Of a stretch of DNA of 64,000 nucleotides, positions 8,696-20,300 are shown one piece after another. Source of the stretch: Metabacillus idriensis (GTDB lineage: Bacteria; Bacillota; Bacilli; Bacillales; Bacillaceae); contig NZ_WKKF01000009.1 in the NCBI RefSeq assembly GCF_009674765.1, positions 58,905 to 122,904 on the forward strand. The letters are read 5' to 3'. A program made the translations under genes and the position numbers. The notes under the pieces are model-generated. The model did not search any database, was not told the origin of the DNA, and was given only the letters and a program-made list of their open reading frames with translations. Within the stretch, counting starts at the first letter, position 1. Each line of letters begins with the position of its first letter.

Positions 8696-11600
8696 TGAAA
8701 TTATTACAAAATTATATTCTTTCTCAGGCAGCTGCTAAAAACCTATCAAAAGAAGAGGCAGTACCTCTTTTAAAAGAACTATTTGAAAATCAATCAAAGA
8801 CAGTTAAAACGGATGATATTGCTATTGTTGGTATGTCCTGCCGCTTTCCAGAAGCGGATAATTTAGATCAGTTCTGGATGAATATGGTTAATGGAGTAGA
8901 TTCGGTTAGAGAATTTCCTGAAAGTCGTAAAGCGGATGTCGACATGCCTATTAGGGATTACTTTAAGAGCAAACGCAATGCTCCTGAAATAAATTATAGA
9001 AAGGGAGCTTATTTAGATCGAATTGATCTTTTTGATGCTGAATATTTCAATATAACACCAGCGGAAGCACGTTGTATGGATCCTCTTCAGCGAATATTTC
9101 TTGAAGTAACCTGGGAAGCTTTAGAGGACGCCGGGTACGCTGAAAAAGAGCTTTATGGATCTCGAACAGGAGTTTATGTGGGTGATACTGATGCAGATTA
9201 TATACAATTGATGCAGACTATGGAGCCATATGCACTTCCAGGGAACACAATTTCAGTTATAGCAAGCAGAGTTGCATACCTTCTAAATTTGGCTAGTGGA
9301 AGTCATCTAATAGATACCGCTTGTTCAGCTTCTCTTGCTGCTGTCCACCACGCAGTTAGAGGGTTAATGACTGGAGATTGTGAAATGGCTGTAGCTGGGG
9401 GATTAAACCTTACTTTGTTTCCTATAGATGAGGGTCTAACAGACATTGGAATTGCTTCACCTGATTCTATAGCTCGAACTTTTGATTCAAGTGCAAACGG
9501 TACAGTTTGGGGAGAAGGATTTGGTGTAATTGTTCTCAAAACCTTGGAAAAAGCCAAAAAAGATAATGATCATATCTACGCGGTAATCAAGGGGAGTTCA
9601 ATGAATTCTGATGGGAAATCAAATGGGATAACTGCACCAAGTGCATTAGCACAAACGGAGCTGATTAAAGAGGCTTGGCGTAATGCAGGAATTTCTCCCA
9701 AAACAGTATCATACATTGAAGCACATGGAACAGGCACTAGATTAGGAGATCCTATTGAAATAGAAGGGATTACAAATGCATTTCGTAGCTTTACTGACGA
9801 AAAGCAGTTTTGTGCATTAGGAGCAGTAAAAACAAATTTGGGTCATCTTGATACTGCTGCAGGAATCGCTGGCCTAATCAAAACGGTATTGTTATTGAAA
9901 AATAAGGAAATACCAGCTACTTTGCATTTTAATGATCCAAATCCTCATATTAATTTCATGGAATCTCCGGTATATGTTAATACAGAACTGATACCTTGGG
10001 AAACAAAAGAAGGAACTTTGCGGCGAGCAGGAGTAAGCGCTTTTGGTCTGGCAGGGACGAATTGCCACGTAATATTGGAAGAATATGAAGAGAGTTCGGA
10101 AGTAAAGATAGCAGAACAATCCGAACAAGAAAGATATATTTTCACTTTGTCTGCAAAAAGCCAAGAATCCTTTAAAAAGCTCATAAAACGGTATCTCGCA
10201 TACCTTCCTAACACCAAAAATGCACTAACTGATATTTGTTATACGAGTAATATTGGTAGAGGTCATTATGCATACAGATTAGCAATACCTGTTTCAAGTG
10301 TCAGTGAACTGCAAGAATGCCTAGAGCAATTTAGCAAGTTTAGTGAAGAAAAACTAAGTTCTTCAATTGAAGATAGTGTTTATTACAATTATTTATCTAA
10401 AAGAATAGAAAGAAGCTTTGAGATTGATAAAACGACAGAACATAAGACCATTTTACAAGAGTACATTGCTGGAAGCGAAATAAATTGGGAAGCGATGTAT
10501 GATCGGAATAATAGGAGGCGAGTTCCTTTACCGGTTTACCCGTTCTCTGGAAAAAGACACTGGATAAACTATACGCCAGAACAAAAACTCCCCCAAGAAT
10601 CTTCTCAGAAGAATATAGACCAGTGGTTTTATCAACTTAATTGGGTAGAAAAACCTTTAGATAACTTAAAAGAGAAATTCACTAAGAAAAAAAGGTGGTT
10701 TATCTTTGCAGATGAAGAAGGTGTGGCTGCTGCATTATGTGACCTAATGAGGAAAGAAGGACACGCGCCTATTCTTATAGAAAAATCAAATTGTTACAAA
10801 AAAATTAATTCTGATCACTATCATATTAGACCTAGTGCACAGGAAGATTATTTGGAGTTATTAAACTTATCTAAAGAGGACTCGACAGAGCTTGACGGTA
10901 TAATACACCTCTGGACGACTACGGAAATTAGGAGCAGTCTTCGAAACCTGAACGATCTTAATAATAGTCAGGATGAGGGTGTGCTTAGTTTATTGCTTCT
11001 CCTTAAAGCCTTAAAATCATATGATGTCAGTCAATCTATAGAAATAAAGGTTATCTCTAATTATGTGAATTTAGTTGCTCCTGAGGATTCTTACATATAT
11101 CCAGAAAAATCAACATTGTGGGGACTTATGAAAGTAGTGGCACAGGAATTTAGCACTTATCGTTGCAGTTGCTTGGACATTGAAACAATTGGACGTGAGG
11201 TTTTAGACGTTGCATTTGAAGTATATCAGGAATTAAAGGATGATACTGCTTTTAAAGATCATGTCTCTGCATGGCGAAATGGCAAAAGATATACGCAACA
11301 ATTAGATAGAATGAAAATTTCCGATTTTCCCAAAAGAGATATAAAAGTGAGAAATGATGGTGTGTATCTTATTGCAGGTGGAGCAGGTCACGTAGGCTTT
11401 GAAACATGTCGATATTTAGCAAAACAAGCTAAAGTTAAACTAGTTCTTATAAATCGTTTGCCCCTTCCAGAACGCAATAAATGGGAAGAAACTTTAATAC
11501 AACATACGGATGATAAAACTGTTAATAGAATTCGGAGCTTGATAGATTTAGAACAAACAGGAGCAGAGGTATATTATTATTCATCAGACATTTCTAATCT

Positions 11601-12684
11601 TGATGAAATGAAAGAAATTGTAAAAGACATTGAGGTACGACATGGGCAAATACACGGAATAATCAATGCCACAATGGATCTTGATGAATCTTTCCTTGAG
11701 CATCAAGAAAAAACAAGGTTTTTACAAACTATGAAATCGAAAATACACGGTACGTGGGTCTTAAATGAAGTTACAAAAGAACAGGAACTAGACTTTTTTC
11801 TGCTTTTTTCATCCGTTTCTTCTTTCTTAGGGGGAGAAGGGCTTGGTAGCTATGCGGCTTCTAATGCTTTTATGGATCAATATGCAAAGTATCAAAGTCT
11901 TCGTGGACGTGACATTATGGCTATTGATTGGTCTTATCTTGAAATGGGTGCCACTACAGAGCAGCTCGCTGCTACTAATGCTCTATCTAGACCAATATCT
12001 TCTGAAGAATATGGGCAGGTCCTAAACAGAATATTTAAATACCATTTGACTCAGCCTGTAATTGCAAATATAAGAAGTCATGATCTTGCACAAGTCCTCA
12101 CTCTTTTGAATATACGTTTCTCTGCTAGTTTGACTCAAGAATTAAATCAAAGTGAAAGTATGCTATTAGATGCCGAAACAGCTACTAAGATACTCGCATC
12201 ATTTCATGAATTAAAAAAATTAATAACTTCAAATGATGAAATAAACGATATTCTCAAACGGAATATTGAGTTGGGAGCAAGTTTAGTTTCATTTGAAGAA
12301 GATTTGCATAATAGTTTTAAAGCAGAATCAGCATCCTCAAAAGAGATAGGAAATGAACGTTTAAAAATAAAGGTGACTTTAAAGGGTAGCGAAAACGGAA
12401 AATATAATGAAACAGAGAATAGGTTGGGCCAAATATGGGCAGAAGTCTTAGGTTATGAGGAAATAAATATACACACTGATTTCTTTGAAAATGGCGATTC
12501 TTTAATGTTAATGAGTGTAATAAACCAAATCAAAGATCAATTTGACATAGAAATACCAATTCAAGTCTTCTTCCAAGAACCAACAGTTTTTGGGTTGAGT
12601 CAATGGATAGACGAATTAAATGAAAATGATAATAGTGAAGAAGATGAAATTACAATTTTGCCACGCGAATTTGCAGAAAAATAA
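8695..12684 (+). CDS. PKS module KS-KR-ACP (trans-AT type)
   Basis: GTG start at 8695 with a strong AGGGGGGG ribosome binding site. 1329 aa. Order: N-terminal docking helices (1-40); ketosynthase (41-465) with Cys210 in DTACSAS, EAHGTGT and LGHLDT, so apparently active; AT-less linker (465-640); two-part ketoreductase (645-1120) with cofactor motif GGAGHVG, SSVSS and the catalytic Tyr/Asn of GSYAASN; ~120-residue linker; ACP (1240-1310). The ACP attachment loop reads FFENGDSLM, one residue shorter than FFEIGGDSLL in the homologous ACP at the window start, although Asp-Ser is kept. Expected chemistry is extension by a malonyl unit and reduction to a beta-hydroxyl. It would receive the chain from the A-PCP protein through matching docking helices and pass it to the C domain of the protein at 14372. 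Confidence 0.9.
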   Translation: MKLLQNYILSQAAAKNLSKEEAVPLLKELFENQSKTVKTDDIAIVGMSCRFPEADNLDQFWMNMVNGVDSVREFPESRKADVDMPIRDYFKSKRNAPEINYRKGAYLDRIDLFDAEYFNITPAEARCMDPLQRIFLEVTWEALEDAGYAEKELYGSRTGVYVGDTDADYIQLMQTMEPYALPGNTISVIASRVAYLLNLASGSHLIDTACSASLAAVHHAVRGLMTGDCEMAVAGGLNLTLFPIDEGLTDIGIASPDSIARTFDSSANGTVWGEGFGVIVLKTLEKAKKDNDHIYAVIKGSSMNSDGKSNGITAPSALAQTELIKEAWRNAGISPKTVSYIEAHGTGTRLGDPIEIEGITNAFRSFTDEKQFCALGAVKTNLGHLDTAAGIAGLIKTVLLLKNKEIPATLHFNDPNPHINFMESPVYVNTELIPWETKEGTLRRAGVSAFGLAGTNCHVILEEYEESSEVKIAEQSEQERYIFTLSAKSQESFKKLIKRYLAYLPNTKNALTDICYTSNIGRGHYAYRLAIPVSSVSELQECLEQFSKFSEEKLSSSIEDSVYYNYLSKRIERSFEIDKTTEHKTILQEYIAGSEINWEAMYDRNNRRRVPLPVYPFSGKRHWINYTPEQKLPQESSQKNIDQWFYQLNWVEKPLDNLKEKFTKKKRWFIFADEEGVAAALCDLMRKEGHAPILIEKSNCYKKINSDHYHIRPSAQEDYLELLNLSKEDSTELDGIIHLWTTTEIRSSLRNLNDLNNSQDEGVLSLLLLLKALKSYDVSQSIEIKVISNYVNLVAPEDSYIYPEKSTLWGLMKVVAQEFSTYRCSCLDIETIGREVLDVAFEVYQELKDDTAFKDHVSAWRNGKRYTQQLDRMKISDFPKRDIKVRNDGVYLIAGGAGHVGFETCRYLAKQAKVKLVLINRLPLPERNKWEETLIQHTDDKTVNRIRSLIDLEQTGAEVYYYSSDISNLDEMKEIVKDIEVRHGQIHGIINATMDLDESFLEHQEKTRFLQTMKSKIHGTWVLNEVTKEQELDFFLLFSSVSSFLGGEGLGSYAASNAFMDQYAKYQSLRGRDIMAIDWSYLEMGATTEQLAATNALSRPISSEEYGQVLNRIFKYHLTQPVIANIRSHDLAQVLTLLNIRFSASLTQELNQSESMLLDAETATKILASFHELKKLITSNDEINDILKRNIELGASLVSFEEDLHNSFKAESASSKEIGNERLKIKVTLKGSENGKYNETENRLGQIWAEVLGYEEINIHTDFFENGDSLMLMSVINQIKDQFDIEIPIQVFFQEPTVFGLSQWIDELNENDNSEEDEITILPREFAEK

Positions 12685-12720
12685 TAACCATAATTAAAAT
12701 TGGTCAGGAGTGGCATTGAT

Positions 12721-14355
12721 ATGTTAATTTGTGGACTTAAATTAACACATGATGGTTGTGTAGCATTGATAAAAGACAATCGTCTTATTTTTAGTTATGA
12801 AGTTGAAAAATTTAATAATAACAAACGATATAGTGAAATTCCAGACTTAAACTTCGTTAAGGATGCTCTTTACAGTGAAGGATACATTCCTTCTGATGTA
12901 GATCACTATACTATTGACGGCTGGGCCGGTCTAAAAGAAAGTGAAGTTGAAACAAGGTCAAATGGTAAAGAGTATTCTATAGCTGTTGCGCCTTACCGTG
13001 AGACTTCATTATCTGCTGATTCACTTAAGACGTTTGAAGGACAAGGATTATTGATTGCAGATAAAAGTTTTAATTATACTAGCTATCTGCATTCTACCAC
13101 CCATATCTTTAGTGCTTATTCAGCCAGTGAATTTTCAGAAAAAAAAGAACCTTCATATGTGCTCGTTTATGACGGGGGAATGTATCCTAGATTGTATTTT
13201 TTTGATCCTAGTAGAAATTTTCTGGAAAATTTAGGTCCTCTCTTTATGTTTATAGGAAATATATATTCACTTTTCTCATTGCATTTCGAACCATTCTATT
13301 CTGCTGGCAAAGGACCAAGAGTTGATGACTTGTCGGTAGCCGGAAAAGTGATGGCTTATATCGCCATGGGAAAGGTAAGGCCAGAACTATTGGCTCAATT
13401 TGATATTATTTATCAAGAGCATTTTTCTCCATCTATGGAGTTCAATTGGAAATTCTCTCAAGCTGTTAAGGTTTTTGTCGAAAACCATAATATTCCTCAT
13501 GAGGATGTACTTGCATCTTTCCATCAGTATATTGAGAACCTACTTGTTTCTTCTCTAAAAACTCGTGTTAAGAAGCATGGTCAAAAATCCAATAATTTCT
13601 GCTTTGTAGGCGGATGTTCGCTAAATATCAAATGGAACAGCGCTATTCGTCAAAGCAAGGTATTCGAAAATGTATTTATCTCACCATTTACAAATGACAC
13701 AGGTTCAGCCATTGGTGCAGCTTGTTGCGAGATGTACAAACAGACAGGGAATTTACACCTAGAATGGTCCGTTTATAGTGGTCCTAAGATAATTAAAAAT
13801 CAGCCTGCAGAAGGTTGGTCAACTAAAAAATGTTCTATTAAGGAATTAGCCGAACTGCTTCATTCTAAGAATGAACCTGTGGTTTTCTTAAATGATAAAG
13901 CGGAATTGGGTCCTCGAGCTTTAGGGAACAGAAGTATAATTGCAACTGCAATTCAGCCAGAAATGAAAGATCGGTTAAATCGTATTAAACGCCGCGAAAG
14001 CTATCGTCCGGTCTCACCAATTTGTATAGAAAATCGTGCAGCAGAAATCTTCTCGCCCGGAACTCCAGACCCATACATGCTTTTTGATCATAAAGTCCGA
14101 GAGAATTGGAAAGAACGCATTCCTGCTATTAGACACTTGGATGGTACAGCTCGCCTGCAGACTATTAGTAGAGAAGAAAATGAAGTTGTTTATGAGTTAT
14201 TAAGCCACTATGAACAACTAAGTGGTATTCCTGTTCTATGTAACACTAGCGCCAATCTGCTTGGAAGTGGATTTTTTCCTGATGTCTTATCGGCGACAGA
14301 GTGGGGTGAAACAAAATATGTATGGTGTGATCATCTATTATATGAAAAAAAGTAG
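12721..14355 (+). CDS. Carbamoyltransferase, CmcH/NodU/TobZ family
   Basis: ATG at 12721 preferred because AGGAG at 12706-12710 is correctly spaced; an in-frame TTG at 12700 is upstream of it. 544 aa, a normal length. The N-terminal part (LKLTHDGCVALI, then SYEVEKFNNNKRY) is the Kae1/HypF-like ATP- and carbamoyl-phosphate-binding half; HSTTHIFSAY supplies metal-ligand-type histidines. The C-terminal part has the family's ELGPRALGNRSI and LCNTSANLLG motifs. Known members transfer a carbamoyl group from carbamoyl phosphate to a hydroxyl or amino group of antibiotics (cephamycin, tobramycin, Nod factors). Its place inside the synthase operon says that the product, or one of its building blocks, is carbamoylated. 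The hydroxyl made by the preceding KR module or a ureido amino acid are both possible targets. Confidence 0.92.
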   Translation: MLICGLKLTHDGCVALIKDNRLIFSYEVEKFNNNKRYSEIPDLNFVKDALYSEGYIPSDVDHYTIDGWAGLKESEVETRSNGKEYSIAVAPYRETSLSADSLKTFEGQGLLIADKSFNYTSYLHSTTHIFSAYSASEFSEKKEPSYVLVYDGGMYPRLYFFDPSRNFLENLGPLFMFIGNIYSLFSLHFEPFYSAGKGPRVDDLSVAGKVMAYIAMGKVRPELLAQFDIIYQEHFSPSMEFNWKFSQAVKVFVENHNIPHEDVLASFHQYIENLLVSSLKTRVKKHGQKSNNFCFVGGCSLNIKWNSAIRQSKVFENVFISPFTNDTGSAIGAACCEMYKQTGNLHLEWSVYSGPKIIKNQPAEGWSTKKCSIKELAELLHSKNEPVVFLNDKAELGPRALGNRSIIATAIQPEMKDRLNRIKRRESYRPVSPICIENRAAEIFSPGTPDPYMLFDHKVRENWKERIPAIRHLDGTARLQTISREENEVVYELLSHYEQLSGIPVLCNTSANLLGSGFFPDVLSATEWGETKYVWCDHLLYEKK

Positions 14356-14371
14356 ATTTGGAGGTTAATTG

Positions 14372-17300
14372 ATGGGGGAGAAGCAGACTTACGAGCTGTC
14401 TCATGGACAAAAACGATTCTGGATCCAATCACAATTAGACCCTAATAATAGCGATTTAAATCAACCAGTAGCAGTTCAAATTAGACAAGAAGTGGACACT
14501 CATTATTTACATTTGGCTCTTCAAAATGTTATTGAACGCCACTTCATTCTTCGTACAGTATTCAAAACATTTCAAGGTGAACCCAGACAGATTATCTTAG
14601 AGAAATTACACTTAGAAGCACCTTTAATTGATCTATCTGATTATCTTCCTCCAGAAAAAAAATGGGAGAAAATGCTTAAGATGATGGATATTGAAACGAA
14701 TATCCCTTTTAATCTGGAAGAAGGACCATTATTACGTGCCCGAATATACAAAATATCAGATGAAGATTACGTTTTTTATATTTGCATGCACCATATAATA
14801 GAAGACGGACTATCAATGGATATATTCTTTCAAGAATTATTTTTAACTTATCATTCATTAAGAAAAGGTTTAACTCCTAATTTACCTGAGCTTCCTATTC
14901 AATATATTGACTATGCTCATTGGCAAAATCAATTAGTTAATAAAGAAAAGTTAAAAAAACAGGGGCTATATTGGAAAGAGAAGATGGATGGAGAATTACC
15001 AACTTTAAATTTACCTCTGGACTTTATCAGACCTGTAATTCGCGAATCATCTGTTGCTGTAGAGAAAATTGTTTTGGATGCAGAAATATTTATACAGCTT
15101 GAGCAAATGAATCGAAAGCATGGGACAACGATGTTTATGTCCCTTGTTGCATGTCTCAACATATTTTTGGCTAAAATCTCGAATCAAGACGAATTTGTAG
15201 TGGGGACCCCTATTGCTGGGAGAAATAATAAACATGTCAAAAATTTAATTGGATTTTTTGTAAATACGCTAGTTCTTCGTAATAAATTGACTCCAGAAAT
15301 GAGCTTTACTGATTTCTTATATCAGGTAAAGGAAAACTGTATTGAAGCTTATACAAATCAAGATTATCCATTTGATAAATTATTGGAAGATTTAAATTAT
15401 CACCGTGAACTTAATAGAGCACCTCTTTTCGATGTTCTTATCAATTATGCTTCGGAATATAGCGGTGATATTGACTTTGATGGAGTGAAATTTAATAAAT
15501 TTCGGATAAATAACGGTGCAGAATCTAATGAGTTTGATTTAACTGTAAATGTAGAAATAATTAATAATCAGTTAGAAATTCAACTTAATTATCAAAGAGA
15601 TCTCTTTACAGAAAATACTATGCAAAGATTGACACAAAATTTTAAGAACATTATTACAAGCGTAGCTAAAAATCAAATGCAAAAAATTAGTGAGATTAAC
15701 TATTTATCTAATGAAGAGTTAGCTGTAATTAATGACATCAATAATACACACGTTGGGTATCCAAATGAGACAATTCCATCCTTATTCTTTAAACAGGTAA
15801 AAAGAACACCTAACGCAATTGGAATTCATGATAATGGTTTATTTGTAACCTATGAAGAACTTCATCAACGGTCTAATCAAATTGGAAACTTGCTTAGAGA
15901 TTATGGAGTAATTCCAAATCAATTGGTTAGTGTCATGGTTAACAGAGGAGCTATGCTAATTTCAACTGTATTAGGCGTTTTAAAAGCAGGGGGTGCATAT
16001 GTTCCTATTGATCCACACTATCCTGAGGCAAGAATTGAGTATATGTTACATGACTCCTCTTGTCATGTTTTAATAACAGATGCTTATTTTCTGAATAAAT
16101 TTAAAAATCTTCTCCCCCAATCTATAAACACAATTATTTGTTTAGATGATACAAGTGCTATAAAGGTTATGAAACGAACACCTGATAACATTTTTGTGGA
16201 TTTTATAGAGAAGGACATTTCAAAGAGTAACATGGAAGCAAAACCTTCTAGTAATGATCTGGCATATGTTATTTACACTTCTGGTTCAAGTGGTAAACCT
16301 AAGGGAGTAATGATCACACACAAGGCAGTTCTTAATACTATTTTTTGGATGCAGGAACAGTTTCCGCTTAGTATTACTGATGTTGTGGCACAAAAGACTT
16401 CTGCCAGCTTTACCGATTCAGTTTGGGAGTTTTTCTGGCCCCTACTTACGGGAGCCAGGCTTACAATTATTCCTACTGATTCAGTCAAAGATCCTGCTAA
16501 CTTATATCGAAGTCTTAAAGAAGAAAGAGTAACAGTCACTCAGTTTGTACCATCGCTTATGAACCTATTCTTAAACGCTGTAAGATCAACTGAAGAGGAT
16601 AATCCACTCCCAAACTTAAAGTGGGTATTTAATGGTGGCGAAGCCTTACCAGTAAATTTAGTGCAAGATTGGTATGCTCTTTTTAAATCAGCGAAAATTG
16701 CAAATACTTATGGTATGACAGAATCTGCAATATATGCGACAAACTACTCTATAGATGATAAGCCCAAGAATGGTGAGTTAAGAATACCAATAGGAAGGCC
16801 TATTTCTAACACTCATGTTTATGTACTGAATCGATTTGGAAACATTGCTGGTTTCAATATTCAAGGCGAAATATGTATAGGTGGTATTGGAATCACAAGT
16901 GGATATTGGAATCAGCCCGAATTAACTGACTTAGCTTTCACGACTCACCCAGTTACAGGTGAGCTTCTATACCGAACTGGGGACCTTGGTTCTTTAAGAC
17001 CAGATGGAATATTGGAATATATGGGAAGAACAGACGACCAAGTGCAAGTACGGGGATTTCGAGTGGAAATGAAAGAAGTCGAGCGAGCAATGGTTAGCAA
17101 TCCTGCGATTAAGGAAGCAGTAGTAGTATCTCATATGGAGAAATCTGGAGTAACAGCATTGAGTGGCTATTATACAGGAAAAGATAAAGTTCTTAAACCA
17201 GAGTCTGTTCGTGAAAATTTAAAAAGAATTGTACCAGATTATATGTTACCTGCCTATCTCATACAATTGGAAGAATTTCCTCTTACACCTCACGGCAAAA

Positions 17301-20300
17301 TAGATCGTAAGAATCTTCCGGTAATTGAAAGGAGAAATCTCGCTTCCACTGATTATCAACCACCCAAATCTCTTTTGGAGAAAGAATTAGTATCTATTTG
17401 GGAGGATATATTGGAAGTAGATAAGGTGGGAGTGCTTGATAATTTCTTCTCACTTGGAGGCCAATCATTAAAAATGGCCAGAGTAATGTATCAAATCCAG
17501 CTTCGTCTAAAGGTTACAGTATCATTCAAAGAGCTATTTGAATTTCAAACTATTCGTGAACTTGGAAAAATACTTGAAGGTAAATCAAGCACTTATTTCT
17601 CAGATATTAAACCAATAGAGAATCAAGAGTATTATCAAGTTTCTTCAGCCCAGAGACGTTTATTTGTTTTGCATCAGTTAGAAGGAGACAGTATGAGCAA
17701 TCATATTTCTTCCGCATGGATTATAAACGGGGAAGTCGAGAGAAGTAATATCGAATTAATCTTTAGAAGGTTAATTAATCGACACGAAGTTTTTAGAACC
17801 AGTTTTACCCTGTTAGAAGGAAATATTGTACAAAAAATTAATCAAATAGAAGATTGGCATATAGAATATAGCAATGGATCAGAAGAAAATATTCCTTTAG
17901 AATTTCAATCTTTTATCCGCCCATTTAACTTAGAAAAGTCACCTCTGTTGCGAGTCAAGTTGCTGCGTCTTAAAGACAAAAGACATGTTCTTATGATAGA
18001 TGTTCATCATATTATTTTTGATGGGATTTCTACTAACCTATTAATTAATGAGTTTATTTCCTTATTTAATGGCAAAACCATTGAAAGTACAAGGATTCAA
18101 TATAAAGACTATGCAGCTTGGCAAAATTCTTTATTTGAAAAAAGAGTATTTAAAGATCATGAAAAATTTTGGTTGGGAGAGTTTGACCAAAATCTAACAG
18201 GAAAAGATATCCCACTTTTAAATTTACCTACAGATTTTCCGCGTCCTAAACAAAAGACCTTCTCTGGAGGTTCGCTAAGTTTAAACCTATCAAAAGAGCA
18301 TACGTCCAGAATTAAAGATTTTGTTTCGGAAAATGATGTTACTTTATTTATGGTGATTTTTGCTGCTTACAATGTATTTTTAAATAAGTATACCGGCCAA
18401 GAGGACATAGTTATAGGAACACCTGTTGCAGGAAGACACCATGCACAGATAGAAAAAATGATAGGAACATTTGTTAATACTTTAGCAATACGTATTAACT
18501 CCTCTCAAAAGAAGAATTTCAGACAGTTCCTTGAAGAAGTTAAAGAGAAAACATTAAAAGTGTTGGAGTATCAGGACTATCCATTTGACCATTTAGTTAG
18601 TCAACTAAACCTTGAGAGGGATATGAGCAGGAATCCTTTATTTGACACTATGTTACGGGTACAAAATTTTATGGAAGGTGAAAAAAATATACAAGGCTTA
18701 GATGTCGAACCCTATCCCATTGATAATGGCTATATACCCGTTGACTTAATGCTAACTGTGCATGACGTACCAGAGGGACTCAACTTCATATTTAATTTTA
18801 ATAGTGAACTTTTCCAAGAGGAATCTATTCATTTGATGGCCAAACATTTTATGGAACTCTTGTTAAATCTTATTTCACAATCTGATCGACTTCTTTTTAA
18901 GGTTAATATGCTTACAGAAGAAGAAAGAGATATTCTTGTTAATACCAGGAATTCTACCAAGGTAATTTTACCTGAAGAAAGACTTTTTCATCAGATGTTT
19001 GAAGATAAAGCAAAGAAAATTCCTAATGACATTGCGGTAGTTTGTGGGGAGGTAAGCCTGACCTACGGTGAACTTGATGTTTTATCAAATCGTTTAGCTA
19101 GAACTTTACGCAGCAGAGGTGTTGGACCAAATAAAGTTGTGGCTATCCTTATAAAACGATCAGTTGAGTTAATCACTTCAATTCTGGCAGTTTTAAAGGC
19201 GGGTGGAGCATATCTACCTATTGATAATGAGTACCCCGAGGAACGAATTACATATATGCTTAACGAAAGTGATGCAGACTTATTATTGACTAATAATGAT
19301 ATGATCCAGAACATTGAATTTAATCGGTCGGTTATTTATTTGGATAGTATGCATGCGTATCATCAGGATGGGGAATCTTTATCTCCTGTTAATAGCACCA
19401 CTGACATGGCATATATGCTTTTTACTTCCGGTTCAACGGGGAACCCAAAAGGCGTAATGATAGGACAAGAATCTGTAACTAATTTTATTTATGGTATAAC
19501 AGAGAAAATCCCATTTAACGCAGGAGATTCTATTTTTTCTCTAACTACTGTAACCTTTGATATCTTTTTATTAGAAACCCTACTCCCATTAACTCAAGGA
19601 TTAAAAGTCGTTTTATCCACTACAGAAGAACAAAAGGATTTTGACGCTCTTTTGTCTTCAATTCGAAAACATAACACAAAAATGATACAAATCACTCCAT
19701 CGAGGTTACAACTTTTGCTTTTACATCCTGATTTCAAGGAAAGTTTAGAAACCGTTCAAGTTTTAATGGTTGGTGGAGAAGCATTCCCTGAGTCATTGCT
19801 TTATGAATTAAAAGAAGTGTCTAATTCACGTATCTTTAATATGTATGGTCCAACAGAAACGACTGTTTGGTCAACTATTCAAGAAGTAACATTCAAAGAT
19901 AAAGTGACTGTTGGAAAGCCAATATCAAATACACAAGTATATATATTGGACCAATATTTAAATCCTGTTCCAGATACTGTGGTAGGTGATCTTTGGATTA
20001 GCGGTAAGGGTCTTGCATTAGGATATCACAATCGACGAGAATTGATGAACGAGAGGTTTGTCCAAAACCCATTCCGACCTGATGAATTAATGTTCAAAAC
20101 AGGTGATTTAGCGCGTTGGCAACATAATAAAGAGATTGAAATCTTAGGCCGGACTGATCATCAAATTAAAATACGGGGATATCGTGTTGAGCTTGGAGAG
20201 ATCGAACATAGTCTTCTCTCGCATAAAGATATTCATGAAGCTGTAGTAATACCAGTTATGGAAAACAAAAACGTTTCATTATGTGCCTACTTAGTTTGTC

